From: Nitrososphaerota archaeon
Lineage (GTDB): Archaea; Thermoproteota; Nitrososphaeria; Nitrososphaerales; Nitrosopumilaceae
Direction of reading: 5' to 3'
Assembly: GCA_026708305.1 (NCBI GenBank)
Contig: JAPOVD010000005.1
Coordinates: 62,001-126,000, forward strand
Length of the DNA: 64,000 bases
Of this stretch, positions 46,478 through 55,425 are shown piece by piece (position 1 is the stretch's first letter; every line of letters starts with the position of its first letter). The notes beneath the pieces were generated by a model. The model was given only the letters and a program-made list of their open reading frames with translations. It searched no databases and had not been told where the DNA came from. The position numbers and the translations under genes were made by a program.

Positions 46478-46660
46478 TTAACTTAGAAAGTTACAAATTT
46501 TACAATTAGAGATTATCCGTCCATCTAAATGATTAAAGTGTGTTTTACATTTTTTACAAGTATGATGCATATCAAAATATCCATCTTCTTCTGTTTTTCC
46601 AATTTTTTTTGAATCTAAAAATTGATTTTTACACACTATACAATGACAGCCACATTTCAT
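46478..46660 (-). CDS. Cys-rich zinc-ribbon micro-protein (60 aa)
   Basis: The 60-residue protein has Cys3, Cys5, then CIVC, CKKC and CKIC, giving eight cysteines and four His in 60 residues. This can bind two zinc ions. No DNA-binding basic patch or signal peptide is seen. It sits among other small zinc-type proteins. Confidence 0.6.
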   Translation of the reverse strand: MKCGCHCIVCKNQFLDSKKIGKTEEDGYFDMHHTCKKCKTHFNHLDGRIISNCKICNFLS

Positions 46661-46710
46661 ATAATATTAAAATATATTTACTAATATATTATTGATGACT
46701 AAATACTTGT

Positions 46711-46863
46711 ATGAGAAAGAGAAAAATACCAATTGAACTTGATGATCACTATAAACGTTTTGGAAAAGAACCATGGGAAGTAACATATGGTGAAATTTGT
46801 TCCATATGCAATACAAGAATAGATGAATATGGATTGTGTTCTTGTGGGTCTAATGGTGACTAA
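46711..46863 (+). CDS. 50-residue zinc-ribbon micro-protein
   Basis: An ATG-started frame encodes a basic N-terminus (MRKRKIPIE) followed by CSIC near residue 30 and CSCGS near 43, one probable zinc ribbon. It is divergent from the 46478 gene. The motif makes it likely to be translated, though it is too short for homology judgement. Confidence 0.6.
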   Translation: MRKRKIPIELDDHYKRFGKEPWEVTYGEICSICNTRIDEYGLCSCGSNGD

Positions 46864-46940
46864 TTCGTGGTTTCTGACATGATGAAAATTTTTTTTATAT
46901 AACTTATATATGACATATAAAAAATTATTTATGTGATCGT

Positions 46941-47159
46941 ATGAATCAAAGTCTAGTTGTAAAAAATGCTATAAATGTTTGTCTAGAAAACGGATTTACA
47001 AATAAACAAGACATATACACAAAAGTTGTAGATGATTTAGGCGTCCCTCGTCCAACTGTGCGAAGAGTAGCACGTGATTTACGAAATGAATTAATTAGAA
47101 AAATCCAAATTTTACAATCTGAATCTAAAACAACTGAGAAAGTTAAAGAAACAAATTGA
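46941..47159 (+). CDS. Small winged-helix DNA-binding-like protein
   Basis: The 72-residue protein has a predicted three-helix core with NGFTNKQDIYTKVVDDLGVPRPTVRRVARDLRNEL, which reads as a helix-turn-helix with a basic recognition helix, and a charged tail. It could be a small transcription regulator. A TATA-like TTTTTTATATAA stretch lies about 40 bp upstream, followed by a weak TTATAT(5)ATATAA inverted repeat that could be its operator; both are low-complexity AT sequence. Confidence 0.65.
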   Translation: MNQSLVVKNAINVCLENGFTNKQDIYTKVVDDLGVPRPTVRRVARDLRNELIRKIQILQSESKTTEKVKETN

Positions 47160-47205
47160 CGTACATATTATCAAATAATTTTTAATTGTATATGTATGTA
47201 TAATA

Positions 47206-47307
47206 TTATAAATTTTTACAATGGGTACATGTCTCTTCTTTGTGATTGCTTTTACAACTTGGGCAACTTACTGCACCACCAAAATGGCATTTACAATCAC
47301 AAATCAT
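47206..47307 (-). CDS. 33-residue Cys-rich micro-protein
   Basis: An ATG-started frame of 33 codons has CDCKC (3-7), CPSC (15-18) and CTHC (27-30), plus His8, His22 and His29, which would fold around one or two metal ions. It was found by reading the minus strand between the winged-helix and FMN-reductase genes. The cysteine spacing is the only evidence. Confidence 0.55.
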   Translation of the reverse strand: MICDCKCHFGGAVSCPSCKSNHKEETCTHCKNL

Positions 47308-47361
47308 AAACACTTTAATTTTAAATAATAATTAATATTTTGTTTTTATTGATGTAATCTT

Positions 47362-47901
47362 CTATTGTATTTTTTTAGCTAATGTTAGTGTAGTATCTGC
47401 TAGATCTTTTAATCTATTTTTATATTCATTAAATATGATTTGATCTTCTTTTATCATTTCTGAGCTCATGTATACTGCTTTTGGATTAGTAATTACTTTA
47501 AAGTACGTCATTAATTGAACAAGTAATGTATGAACATTAATGAATCCTATTTTACCTGCAGCCATAATTGCTAGCCCTGCAACTTTTCCATTTGTGTTTT
47601 TGTAGTCTATAAATTCAAATAAATTTTTTAATGCTGAACTAAAAAACGAATTATATATTGGTGAACCAATAAACCAAATATCTGACTTTATCATGATTTC
47701 TATTGCAAGTCTAGTATCTTCGTTGTATGATCTATCATTGCCACGATATGTTTCTATATTGACTTTAGATAAATCCAAGAATTTTGTATTTTGAGATTTT
47801 TTTTTTATATGATCATAAATAAATTTCATCATTATTCTAGTATTGGATGTGGATCTTGGGCTTCCTGACACAATAGCTATATTCAAGATGTTATCACTCA
47901 T
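47362..47901 (-). CDS. NADPH-dependent FMN reductase family
   Basis: The 179-residue flavodoxin-like protein has the phosphate-loop GSPRSTSNTR near residue 14, SPIYNSFFSSALKNLFE near 78 (flavin-binding), and AAGKIG near 113. It fits the NAD(P)H-dependent flavin or quinone reductases. The physiological acceptor is unknown. The tRNA-Arg gene lies 36 bp upstream on the same strand. Confidence 0.85.
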   Translation of the reverse strand: MSDNILNIAIVSGSPRSTSNTRIMMKFIYDHIKKKSQNTKFLDLSKVNIETYRGNDRSYNEDTRLAIEIMIKSDIWFIGSPIYNSFFSSALKNLFEFIDYKNTNGKVAGLAIMAAGKIGFINVHTLLVQLMTYFKVITNPKAVYMSSEMIKEDQIIFNEYKNRLKDLADTTLTLAKKIQ

Positions 47902-47937
47902 TAAGGTTTTTAACTAAAATATATATCATGTTATATT

Positions 47938-48031
47938 CGGGCTAGGAGGGCCTCGATCCCTCGACCTGTAACTTAGGAGGTTACCACGCTATCCGTATTC
48001 GCATCAAATTTAGATTCTGCGCCACAAGCCC
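47938..48031 (-). tRNA. tRNA-Arg (CCT) with a D-loop insertion
   Basis: The gene reads on the minus strand. The anticodon arm GTAAC-CTCCTAA-GTTAC gives anticodon CCT. The acceptor strands are GGGCTTG and CTAGCCC (one T-T mismatch) and the T arm is GAGGG-ATCGAGG-CCCTC. The D stem GCGC/GCGT is interrupted in its loop by about 20 extra bases, so the gene is 94 bp instead of about 74. That insertion is most likely an intron at a non-canonical position, as known in this phylum; the exact splice points are not resolved. Confidence 0.8.
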
Positions 48032-48106
48032 AATAAAAAACATTTTGATTATTTAATAATATTTGCCATCAAAATTTAATATTGTATTCCATTTGTAACT
48101 AATTAT

Positions 48107-48178
48107 GGGTCGATGGTCTAGTGGTATGATGTTGCCTCGACACGGCAATGATCGAGAGTTCAAATCTCTCTCGACCCA
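48107..48178 (+). tRNA. tRNA-Val (GAC) with C at position 33
   Basis: A 72-nt cloverleaf without intron. Acceptor GGGTCGA pairs perfectly with TCGACCC, the anticodon stem is TTGCC/GGCAA, and the T arm GAGAG-TTCAAAT-CTCTC is normal. The anticodon loop reads TCGACAC, so anticodon GAC is preceded by C instead of the near-universal U33. Confidence 0.9.
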
Positions 48179-48188
48179 TTAAATATAA

Positions 48189-48680
48189 TTATAATGAAGC
48201 TTCAAAATTTTTTTCTACAATACTCCATGCATTTTCTAATGTTATCGTTCCTTCTGCAGTAAATCTTACATTTTCGTTATTAATGATGTCATAATACTTC
48301 TTCTCTATATTCTCTGAAAATGTTAATCTAAATATATGAGTCAATGGTATTTCTGTGTTTGGATAAAATGCAGCTCTCCCTGGCATAGCAATGTCTTCAG
48401 TAGAATATTGGCCATTTCCAATTAATACATTATCTGCAAACAATTTGTATGCTATTAGAGGTACAGTAAAAGTTTTGTCTGTGGGGTTATGCACTAAAAA
48501 CGTAATTTGTAATTTAACATATCTCTCTACTGTATTTATATCCATTACTTTTATTTCTGTTAAACGAATTTTAGCTTGTTGTAATTTTGGATTATCTAAA
48601 CTTGCGTAATATATTATTCCTATTAAAATAGCAATTAAACCTCCTATCGCAACAAAAATGATTATTCGTCCTTGAAACAT
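48189..48680 (-). CDS. LEA14/WHy-like membrane-anchored protein
   Basis: The 163-residue protein has one N-terminal transmembrane helix (about 6-26) and a C-terminal beta domain with the WHy/LEA type 2 pattern: VKLQITFLVHNPTDKTFTVPLIAYKLFADNVLIGNG. Such domains are linked to desiccation or osmotic stress in archaea. The domain would lie outside the membrane. It is divergent from the next CopD-like gene. Confidence 0.65.
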   Translation of the reverse strand: MFQGRIIIFVAIGGLIAILIGIIYYASLDNPKLQQAKIRLTEIKVMDINTVERYVKLQITFLVHNPTDKTFTVPLIAYKLFADNVLIGNGQYSTEDIAMPGRAAFYPNTEIPLTHIFRLTFSENIEKKYYDIINNENVRFTAEGTITLENAWSIVEKNFEASL

Positions 48681-48757
48681 CAGCTATTCTGTTATTATTT
48701 TATTGCTAAAAAGTGTTGTTAAATTTAAATTAAAACATTGGTAATTTTATACTTGTA

Positions 48758-49237
48758 TTGGCAATAGAGTACGCAATAATTACATGGATACATCTAATAG
48801 CCGCATCGATCTGGCTAGGAGGTTCCATATTTATTGGCGTAGTGATGGCTCCAATATTAAAAGAAATTTTTGACTCTCAAAAACGCCTGCAAATTATGAT
48901 AAAAATAGGAAAAAGATTTAATAAAATAGCAATGCCAGCTTTTGTAATACTAATTATAACAGGAATATATAAAGCACATCCATTTTTAACTGCACCTGAT
49001 ATCATGTTTACTACTAATTATGGCTATTTGTTATTAATAAAAATAATTCTAGTTGTTTTACTAGCATTGTCATTTATAATCCATATTAAAATGATCAACA
49101 ATGAGCTGCTTTTATCAAAACAAAATGATTTACAAATTCAAAATCTTAGAAAAAAAATAGTCAATTTGGGAAAATTAATTCTATTTATTTCTGTTATAAT
49201 CTTTTTTATAGCATCGTTATTGGATGAAGGACTATAA
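48758..49237 (+). CDS. CopD/DUF2269-like membrane protein
   Basis: The 159-residue protein has four hydrophobic segments (about 4-28, 55-75, 88-110 and 133-152) and the motif WIHLIAASIWLGGS near the start, seen in the CopD copper-resistance membrane domain. Its start is TTG. Metal transport is not proven. nadM follows after 62 bp. Confidence 0.65.
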   Translation: MAIEYAIITWIHLIAASIWLGGSIFIGVVMAPILKEIFDSQKRLQIMIKIGKRFNKIAMPAFVILIITGIYKAHPFLTAPDIMFTTNYGYLLLIKIILVVLLALSFIIHIKMINNELLLSKQNDLQIQNLRKKIVNLGKLILFISVIIFFIASLLDEGL

Positions 49238-49299
49238 TCATCAATTTAAATACATTAAAAATAATAAAGGAATTTAAGCTAATTATTAAGATCATTATT

Positions 49300-49788
49300 A
49301 TGAAAGGATTTTTTATAGGTAGGTTCCAACCATTTCACTTAGGACATGTTCACGCAATAGAATTTGCATTGACAAAAGTTGATATGTTATACATCGGAAT
49401 TGGAAGCTCTAATAAAAAAAACGAAATACGAAACCCATTTAGTGCAATTGAAAGAAAAAAAATGATTTTATCATCAATAGACAAATCTTTATTACGCAGA
49501 ATCAAAATTTATTATATTCCTGATTTTAATGATCACGCAAAATGGATTGAAACAATAAATTTAATAGTCCCAAAATTTGATTTGGTATTTTCGAATGATA
49601 AGTCTACAGTATCTATATTTTCTACAATATCAAAAATTTCAAAAATTAAATTAAAAGATCGGCTAATACTATCTGGTACAAACATCAGAGATAAAATTAT
49701 ACATAATGAACAATGGAAAGAATTAGTACCAGAAGGAACAAAAAAAATATTACACACGATCAATTTTAAAAATAGATTCATTCTTTAA
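49300..49788 (+). CDS. nadM: Nicotinamide-nucleotide adenylyltransferase
   Basis: NadM forms NAD from NMN and ATP. The 162-residue protein has the nucleotidyltransferase motif GRFQPFHLGH (about 7-16) and the late SGTNIRDKI (ISxTxIR-type) motif. It matches the archaeal hexameric enzyme in length. It is in a plus-strand run with the aminotransferase and FKBP genes. Confidence 0.92.
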   Translation: MKGFFIGRFQPFHLGHVHAIEFALTKVDMLYIGIGSSNKKNEIRNPFSAIERKKMILSSIDKSLLRRIKIYYIPDFNDHAKWIETINLIVPKFDLVFSNDKSTVSIFSTISKISKIKLKDRLILSGTNIRDKIIHNEQWKELVPEGTKKILHTINFKNRFIL

Positions 49789-49826
49789 TTATAAATAATG
49801 GTATTACAGATTTAGATCGATCTTCA

Positions 49827-50978
49827 TTGGAATATTTGACCATGCTTCCAGGACCAACTAATGTACCAGAACGTGTAACAAAAGCTATGATTACCCGCAT
49901 GATAAATCATCGTGGGCATGATTTTGTGGAATTATATGAGGATATAATCAAAAAGACAAAACATGTTTTCCAAACAAACGGAGACATTGTTGTCTTATCT
50001 GCATCAGGAACTGGCGCCGTAGAAGCATCGGTGGTAAACCTTATTAAAAAAGGAGATAAAGTAATTATCCCTGTTAATGGCGAATTTAGTAACAGATTAT
50101 CTCAAATGCTTGAATTGCACGGTGCAAATACTATTAAGCTTGTTACTCCGCCTGGAGAAAATGCCACTTTTGATAAGGTAAAAGAAGCTTTTGACAATAA
50201 TCCTGACGTGAAAGCATTTTATGTTGTTCATAATGAAACATCTACTGGAACTCAAATCAAATATCTTGATAAAATTTCAAATTTAACATCTCGAAATAAT
50301 TGTTATTATATTGTAGATTCAGTTTCATTGTTAGGAGGAGCTGAACTACCTGTTGATAAATGGAATATTGATGTATGTGTTACCGGATCACAGAAAGCTT
50401 TAGCTACTCCTCCAGGCATATCGATAATTTCTGTAAATGAAAGAACAAAAAAATACATGATCGATAATCCACCTAACACAATGTATTTTAATTTACCAAG
50501 ATACTTTCATTACTACTCAAAATCTAAAGAAACTCCATTCACTCCATCCATACCAATTTTATATGCATATCAAGAAGCATTATCCATAATACTGGAAGAA
50601 GGACTTGATAAAAGAATAAAACGGCATAAAATATGTTCTGATACTTTGTATTCCAGCATGATTGCAATGGGCTTTAAACCATTTGCCAAAGAAGAAGATA
50701 GATCTATCTCAATCATCGCATTAAATTATTTGGATGGTTTAGAAGATAAAATATTTAGAAATACACTTGAAAAAAATTTTAAAGTGTTGGTAGCTGGAGG
50801 ATTCGGAGATCTAAAAGGAAAAGTGTTTAGAATAGGATGTATGGGAGAAATTGGTAAATATCATGTTATGAGAACCATCTCTTCTATATTTTCTACTCTC
50901 AATATGATGGGTTATGAAATTAATTCTTCATCATTTGAAATTGCTAGAAAAAAACTTGATGAACTTAATGCAATTTAA
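49827..50978 (+). CDS. Alanine/serine-glyoxylate type aminotransferase (class V)
   Basis: The 383-residue PLP enzyme starts TTG and reads LPGPTNVPERV, SASGTGAVEASVVNL (about 62-76), VDSVSLLGG and the PLP-lysine motif TGSQKALATPPG near residue 191. It fits the alanine-glyoxylate or serine-pyruvate aminotransferases. It would link glycine, serine and C2 metabolism. The gene follows nadM by 38 bp and precedes FKBP by 39 bp. Confidence 0.85.
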   Translation: MEYLTMLPGPTNVPERVTKAMITRMINHRGHDFVELYEDIIKKTKHVFQTNGDIVVLSASGTGAVEASVVNLIKKGDKVIIPVNGEFSNRLSQMLELHGANTIKLVTPPGENATFDKVKEAFDNNPDVKAFYVVHNETSTGTQIKYLDKISNLTSRNNCYYIVDSVSLLGGAELPVDKWNIDVCVTGSQKALATPPGISIISVNERTKKYMIDNPPNTMYFNLPRYFHYYSKSKETPFTPSIPILYAYQEALSIILEEGLDKRIKRHKICSDTLYSSMIAMGFKPFAKEEDRSISIIALNYLDGLEDKIFRNTLEKNFKVLVAGGFGDLKGKVFRIGCMGEIGKYHVMRTISSIFSTLNMMGYEINSSSFEIARKKLDELNAI

Positions 50979-51017
50979 CATGTTAATTAATATAAGGAAA
51001 TTCTAGAATTATTAACA

Positions 51018-51725
51018 TTGACATTTACTAAGAATTCATTAATTCTAATCAATTATACTGCGAAAGTAAAGGATACAGGAGAAGTATTCGAAACAACTTT
51101 GGAAGAAGAAGCTAAAAAACACAATTTTTATGACACCAATATAATTTATCGTCCAAAATTAGTTGCAATAGGAGAATTGTGGGTCATTAAAGGACTTGAT
51201 GAAGAATTAATAAATACTAATGTTGGTGACAAAACCACTATAGAAATATCTCCTGACAAGGGATTTGGGATTCGAGATCCTGGAAAAGTTCGTATGATGC
51301 CTTTGAGAAAACTTGGAGATAATGCTGACAAAGCTTCTGTAGGAGATGTAATTGAAATAGATAATAGGAAAGGAATTGTCCGTTTTATAGGTTCTGGAAG
51401 AGTTCAAGTAGATTTCAATCACAGATTTGCTGGGAAAAAAATAATTTATGATGTAAATATTTTAAAATTATTAGATACAGATGATGGCAAGATTTTGTCT
51501 ATATTACAAAGGCACATTAACATACCAGAGTCAAAACTAATATTTAAAAAAATAAATTTGGATATATTGAATATATATATACATGAATCTATATTTAGAT
51601 TAGAAGGACTACAAATAATCAAGTATTTAATTAAATCTGAAATTTTTAAGTTCGTTTCATCAATACGCGAAATAAACTTCATAGAAAAACATATTAAAAA
51701 TACAGATTTAAAACAGAAAAAGTAG
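51018..51725 (+). CDS. FKBP-type peptidyl-prolyl isomerase, long archaeal form
   Basis: The 235-residue protein starts TTG and has an FKBP domain with LINYTAKVKDTGEVFETT, a flap insertion (about 70-130) and VDFNHRFAGK near 134-143, matching the long FKBP/SlyD-like archaeal form with chaperone activity. A C-terminal domain of about 85 residues follows. Its stop is directly followed by egsA on the other strand with no gap. Confidence 0.85.
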   Translation: MTFTKNSLILINYTAKVKDTGEVFETTLEEEAKKHNFYDTNIIYRPKLVAIGELWVIKGLDEELINTNVGDKTTIEISPDKGFGIRDPGKVRMMPLRKLGDNADKASVGDVIEIDNRKGIVRFIGSGRVQVDFNHRFAGKKIIYDVNILKLLDTDDGKILSILQRHINIPESKLIFKKINLDILNIYIHESIFRLEGLQIIKYLIKSEIFKFVSSIREINFIEKHIKNTDLKQKK

Positions 51726-52769
51726 TTATATCACTAGTGTGCTTTTTGCAAGCTTGGATGCTTTTTTTTCGTTCATATCGAATTCTTTTAGTATTGTATA
51801 TCGTTCAGGACGCAATCCTTGTGCTATTGTTAATGCTTTAACCAATGTTTTTGGTTTTATACCTATTTGTTTTGCTGTAGTAGGAGCGCCTACTTCTATT
51901 AATGCTTGAGCTATCTTTTTCCAATTTTGGCCTTGCAGCTTTGCCATCATTATTGAACCTAGGCCGCATTTTTCTCCGTGTAAACCTATTCCTGGAGCTA
52001 TCATATCTAAAGCATGTGAAAATAAATGCTCTGAGCCAGAGCAAGGTCTACTACTACCAGCAATGCATGACGCTACTCCTGCACTGATTAATGCTTCTAC
52101 TATTATTCTAACATTAAAACCATTTTTGGCAAAGTTTTTAGTGTTCTCCATTAATATTTTGGAGCTCATATAAGATAAATTAGCTGCATATTCGCCAAAA
52201 TATTCGCCGTTTTTGTCTCTACCTAATTTCCAGTCATGGATAGCTATGATATTGGCAATTAAATCTCCACATCCGCTTGCTAGTAGTCTTTTTGGAGCTC
52301 TTTTTATTATATCTATATCTACAAAAACTCCAAGCGGAGCATTCGCAATTATAGAATACGGCCTATTTCCACTAATTGATACAAATGGGCTTGCAATCCC
52401 ATCATGAGATGCAGATGTAGGCATGCTAATAAATTGTTTAGACAATTTAAATGAGATCATTTTAGCAATATCTACAGATCGACCTCCTCCAATACCAATT
52501 ATCATTTTACTTTTATCCAAACTAATTTTTTTTTGTAGGATGTTAATTGATTCAAAGTTATTATTTGTTGCAATATGCCAACGACATTGTATATTTGAAT
52601 GTGATAATATTTTCATAACTTCTTCTTGTATCATATTTTTAACATATTTGCCGGATATTATTGAAATTTTTTTAGTGTTACTAATTGAATGTAAAAATTT
52701 TTCTAAATTGTTAATTATTTTTTCTCCTATTACAATTAATCTAGGTAGCTCCATTGCATGAAATTGCAT
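51726..52769 (-). CDS. egsA: sn-Glycerol-1-phosphate dehydrogenase
   Basis: This enzyme reduces dihydroxyacetone phosphate to glycerol-1-phosphate, the first committed step of archaeal ether-lipid backbones. The 347-residue protein has GIGGGRSVDIAKM near residue 92, MPTSASHDGIASPF and a metal-site region with SRPCSGSEHLFSHALD and GLHGEKCGLGSIMMA. Its presence is a strong archaeal marker. It is divergent from psmB. Confidence 0.95.
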   Translation of the reverse strand: MQFHAMELPRLIVIGEKIINNLEKFLHSISNTKKISIISGKYVKNMIQEEVMKILSHSNIQCRWHIATNNNFESINILQKKISLDKSKMIIGIGGGRSVDIAKMISFKLSKQFISMPTSASHDGIASPFVSISGNRPYSIIANAPLGVFVDIDIIKRAPKRLLASGCGDLIANIIAIHDWKLGRDKNGEYFGEYAANLSYMSSKILMENTKNFAKNGFNVRIIVEALISAGVASCIAGSSRPCSGSEHLFSHALDMIAPGIGLHGEKCGLGSIMMAKLQGQNWKKIAQALIEVGAPTTAKQIGIKPKTLVKALTIAQGLRPERYTILKEFDMNEKKASKLAKSTLVI

Positions 52770-52801
52770 ATTGAAAAATTACATTCACTAAAAATAAAAA
52801 G

Positions 52802-52840
52802 TTATTTAAAAGGGGACACAACATTGATGAGTTAAAGGTG
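52802..52840 (+). promoter_or_regulatory. TATA box and ribosome-binding site of psmB
   Basis: TTATTTAAAA at 52802-52811 is a good archaeal TATA box; transcription would begin near 52832. AAAGGTG at 52834-52840 is a Shine-Dalgarno-like site 5 bp before the TTG at 52846, supporting that codon as the start. Confidence 0.5.
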
Positions 52841-52845
52841 TACTT

Positions 52846-53475
52846 TTGTCTAATAATATTAAAGAAAAAATACTGCATGGGACTACCACTGTTGGAATAA
52901 AAGCAAAAGATGGTGTGGTGCTTTGTGCTGATATGCGTGCTAGTGCAGGCTATTTTATAGCTAATAATAACACCATGAAAATACAAAAAATAGATGATCA
53001 CGCAGCCATGACTATTGCAGGTGGTGTTGCAGATGCACAAAATATAACTGATATACTAAGATATCATGCAGGAATCTATAAAGTCACTAAAGATGAACCA
53101 ATACCAATAAAGTCACTTACTAGATTAACTTCATTAATTTTTCATCAAAATAGAGGTTATCCATTTATAGCTGATATATTGGTTGGTGGATATGATAAAA
53201 ACGGTCCTTCTTTGTATAACATTGATATGTTTGGATCTGCGGAGGAAAAAACATATGTTACTACTGGAAGCGGTTCTCCTGTAGCTTATGGCATTTTGGA
53301 AAATGAATATGTAAATTCTATGAATGTTGAAGATGCAAAAAAAATAGCTTTACGAGCAGTTCAAGCTGCGATCACTAGGAATATTGGAACTGGAGATGGA
53401 ATAAATATTTCAATAATCAATAGCGATGGTTATAAGCTTTTAACAAACGAACAGAAAAAATCAACATTATTATGA
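52846..53475 (+). CDS. psmB: Proteasome beta subunit
   Basis: This is an active catalytic subunit of the archaeal 20S proteasome. A 12-residue propeptide ends HG before Thr13, which becomes the N-terminal nucleophile after cleavage. Counting from that Thr, Asp17 and Lys33 of the active site are present, as is the GSGSPVAYG motif. The 209-residue precursor is of normal size. It begins with TTG. aCPSF1 follows 15 bp later. Confidence 0.96.
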   Translation: MSNNIKEKILHGTTTVGIKAKDGVVLCADMRASAGYFIANNNTMKIQKIDDHAAMTIAGGVADAQNITDILRYHAGIYKVTKDEPIPIKSLTRLTSLIFHQNRGYPFIADILVGGYDKNGPSLYNIDMFGSAEEKTYVTTGSGSPVAYGILENEYVNSMNVEDAKKIALRAVQAAITRNIGTGDGINISIINSDGYKLLTNEQKKSTLL

Positions 53476-53490
53476 TAGATGTGTGGTTGA

Positions 53491-55425
53491 ATGCAGAAAA
53501 AAATTCAACAAAAAGAAATCCAAACAAATCAAGACATCATGTCAACAATTTTACAAAATATACCTAAAGAATCTAATGTTATCAAAATAGACTATGAAGG
53601 TCCTAAGATAGCACTTTACACAAACTCACCAAAGTATCTATTAGAAAACAATGAAATAATTTCTAATCTTGTTAATATCATCAAAAAAAGAATAATTATA
53701 AGAACTGATGAATCGATTAGAAAGCTTGAAGAAGAAGCCAAACAAATTATAACAAATAATGTTCCTAAAGATGCTAACTTACAGAGTATGTTTTTTGATA
53801 ATGCTATAGGTGAAGTCTCTATAGAAGTGAAAAGACCGTGGTTACTACATAAAAATACGCAATTCAATATTTCTGAAATAACTGAAAAATGTGGTTGGAG
53901 ATTAAGAATAAGAAAAGCTGCTACAAAAACATCTTCTATTATACAAACAATTAATTACAATCTGAAAATATCTTCCTCAGATAGAAGTAAGCAGCTTAAA
54001 CAAATAGGTGAAAAAATCTTTAGGCCTAGACTGTCTCAAAAATCTGAAGTATCATTATTAACTCTAGGTGGTTTCGGACAAGTAGGTAGATCATGTATGT
54101 TATTGATGACACAAGAAAGCAAAATTTTGATAGATTGCGGAGTAAATCCTGGAGCTCGTAACCCTACAGAATCATTTCCTAGATTAGATTGGGCTAATGT
54201 AACATTGGATGACTTGGACGCAATAGTTATTAGCCATGCTCATTTGGATCATACAGGCTTTCTTCCGGTGCTTTGTAAATATGGTTATAAAGGACCCATT
54301 TATTGCACAGAACCTACACTTCCTATGATGAATCTAATACAACTAGATGCAATTAAAGTGGCTGCTGCACAAGGAAAATCTCCAATATACTCAGAACGTG
54401 ATGTAAAACAAATTATGAAACAAACAATAACTATACCGTATAGCACTGTAACAGATATAGCTCCAGATATTAAACTTGTTTTATCAAACGCAGGTCACAT
54501 ATTAGGATCTTCTACATGTCATTTTCATATTGGAAATGGTGATCATAATTTTGTCTATACTGGTGATATAAAATATGGTAGAAGCATGCTCTTCGAAAGT
54601 GCCAGTTGGAATTATCCTAGAGTTGAAACACTTCTTATAGAAAGTACTTATGGTGCAAAAGAAGATGTACAACCTACAAGACAAGAAGTAGAATCTGCAT
54701 TTATTAACGCAATAAATACTACATTGGTTGATGGTGGTAAAATACTTATTCCTATTCCTGCAGTAGGACGCGCGCAAGAAATTATGATGGTGATAGATCA
54801 ATACATGAAATCTGGCGAAATGGTAGAATCCCCAGTATTTATGGAAGGAATGATATCTGAAGCATCTGCAATCCATGAATCATATCCTGAGTATTTAGCA
54901 CATGAACTTAAACAAAAAATTTTAGAAACTGATAATAATCCTTTTGGTTCTGAATATTTCACAAACATAGAACATCCAGATGCAAGAGAAGAACCACTAC
55001 GAGAAAATAATCCATGTATAATAATTGCTACATCTGGTATGCTTGAAGGAGGTCCTGTGTTGGAATATTTCAAGAATATCGCACCCATACAAAAAAATAA
55101 AATTTTATTCGTTTCGTATCAAGTTAATGGTACTCTTGGAAGACGTGTATTAGACGGTGCTAAACAAGTTTCCTTGATTGGTAAAAATGGTAAAATTGAA
55201 GTTTCTAATATAAATTGTACCATAGAAAAACTAGATGGTTTTAGTGGGCATAGTGATTATAACCAACTAATATCATTTGTGCATAAATTACGACCCAAAC
55301 TTAGAAGAGTACTAGTAAACCATGGAGAAAGAAAAAAGTCAGAAAATTTATCCATGTCAATACGTAGAATGTTTAGAATTCCAACTCATTATCCTCAGAT
55401 ACAAGAAGCAATTAAACTATTTTAA
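53491..55425 (+). CDS. aCPSF1, beta-CASP ribonuclease with KH domains
   Basis: aCPSF1 is an archaeal homologue of CPSF73 that cuts mRNA 3' ends and ends transcription at U-tracts. The 644-residue protein has two N-terminal KH-type domains (about 1-160), then a metallo-beta-lactamase domain with SHAHLDHTGF near residue 247 and the beta-CASP domain with TSGMLEGGP and a final FSGHSDY and VNHGE. All catalytic motifs are intact. Its role fits a genome that appears to rely on T-tract terminators. Confidence 0.93.
   Translation: MQKKIQQKEIQTNQDIMSTILQNIPKESNVIKIDYEGPKIALYTNSPKYLLENNEIISNLVNIIKKRIIIRTDESIRKLEEEAKQIITNNVPKDANLQSMFFDNAIGEVSIEVKRPWLLHKNTQFNISEITEKCGWRLRIRKAATKTSSIIQTINYNLKISSSDRSKQLKQIGEKIFRPRLSQKSEVSLLTLGGFGQVGRSCMLLMTQESKILIDCGVNPGARNPTESFPRLDWANVTLDDLDAIVISHAHLDHTGFLPVLCKYGYKGPIYCTEPTLPMMNLIQLDAIKVAAAQGKSPIYSERDVKQIMKQTITIPYSTVTDIAPDIKLVLSNAGHILGSSTCHFHIGNGDHNFVYTGDIKYGRSMLFESASWNYPRVETLLIESTYGAKEDVQPTRQEVESAFINAINTTLVDGGKILIPIPAVGRAQEIMMVIDQYMKSGEMVESPVFMEGMISEASAIHESYPEYLAHELKQKILETDNNPFGSEYFTNIEHPDAREEPLRENNPCIIIATSGMLEGGPVLEYFKNIAPIQKNKILFVSYQVNGTLGRRVLDGAKQVSLIGKNGKIEVSNINCTIEKLDGFSGHSDYNQLISFVHKLRPKLRRVLVNHGERKKSENLSMSIRRMFRIPTHYPQIQEAIKLF

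Noticed and set aside
46904-46920. TTATAT(5)ATATAA inverted repeat upstream of the winged-helix gene as a firm operator
   Set aside because: Arms are only A and T, so such a match is easy by chance; mentioned only as possible.
52801-52840. Start of psmB at the ATG at 52825
   Set aside because: It meets a stop after two codons; the TTG at 52846 has an upstream ribosome-binding site and gives the correct propeptide.
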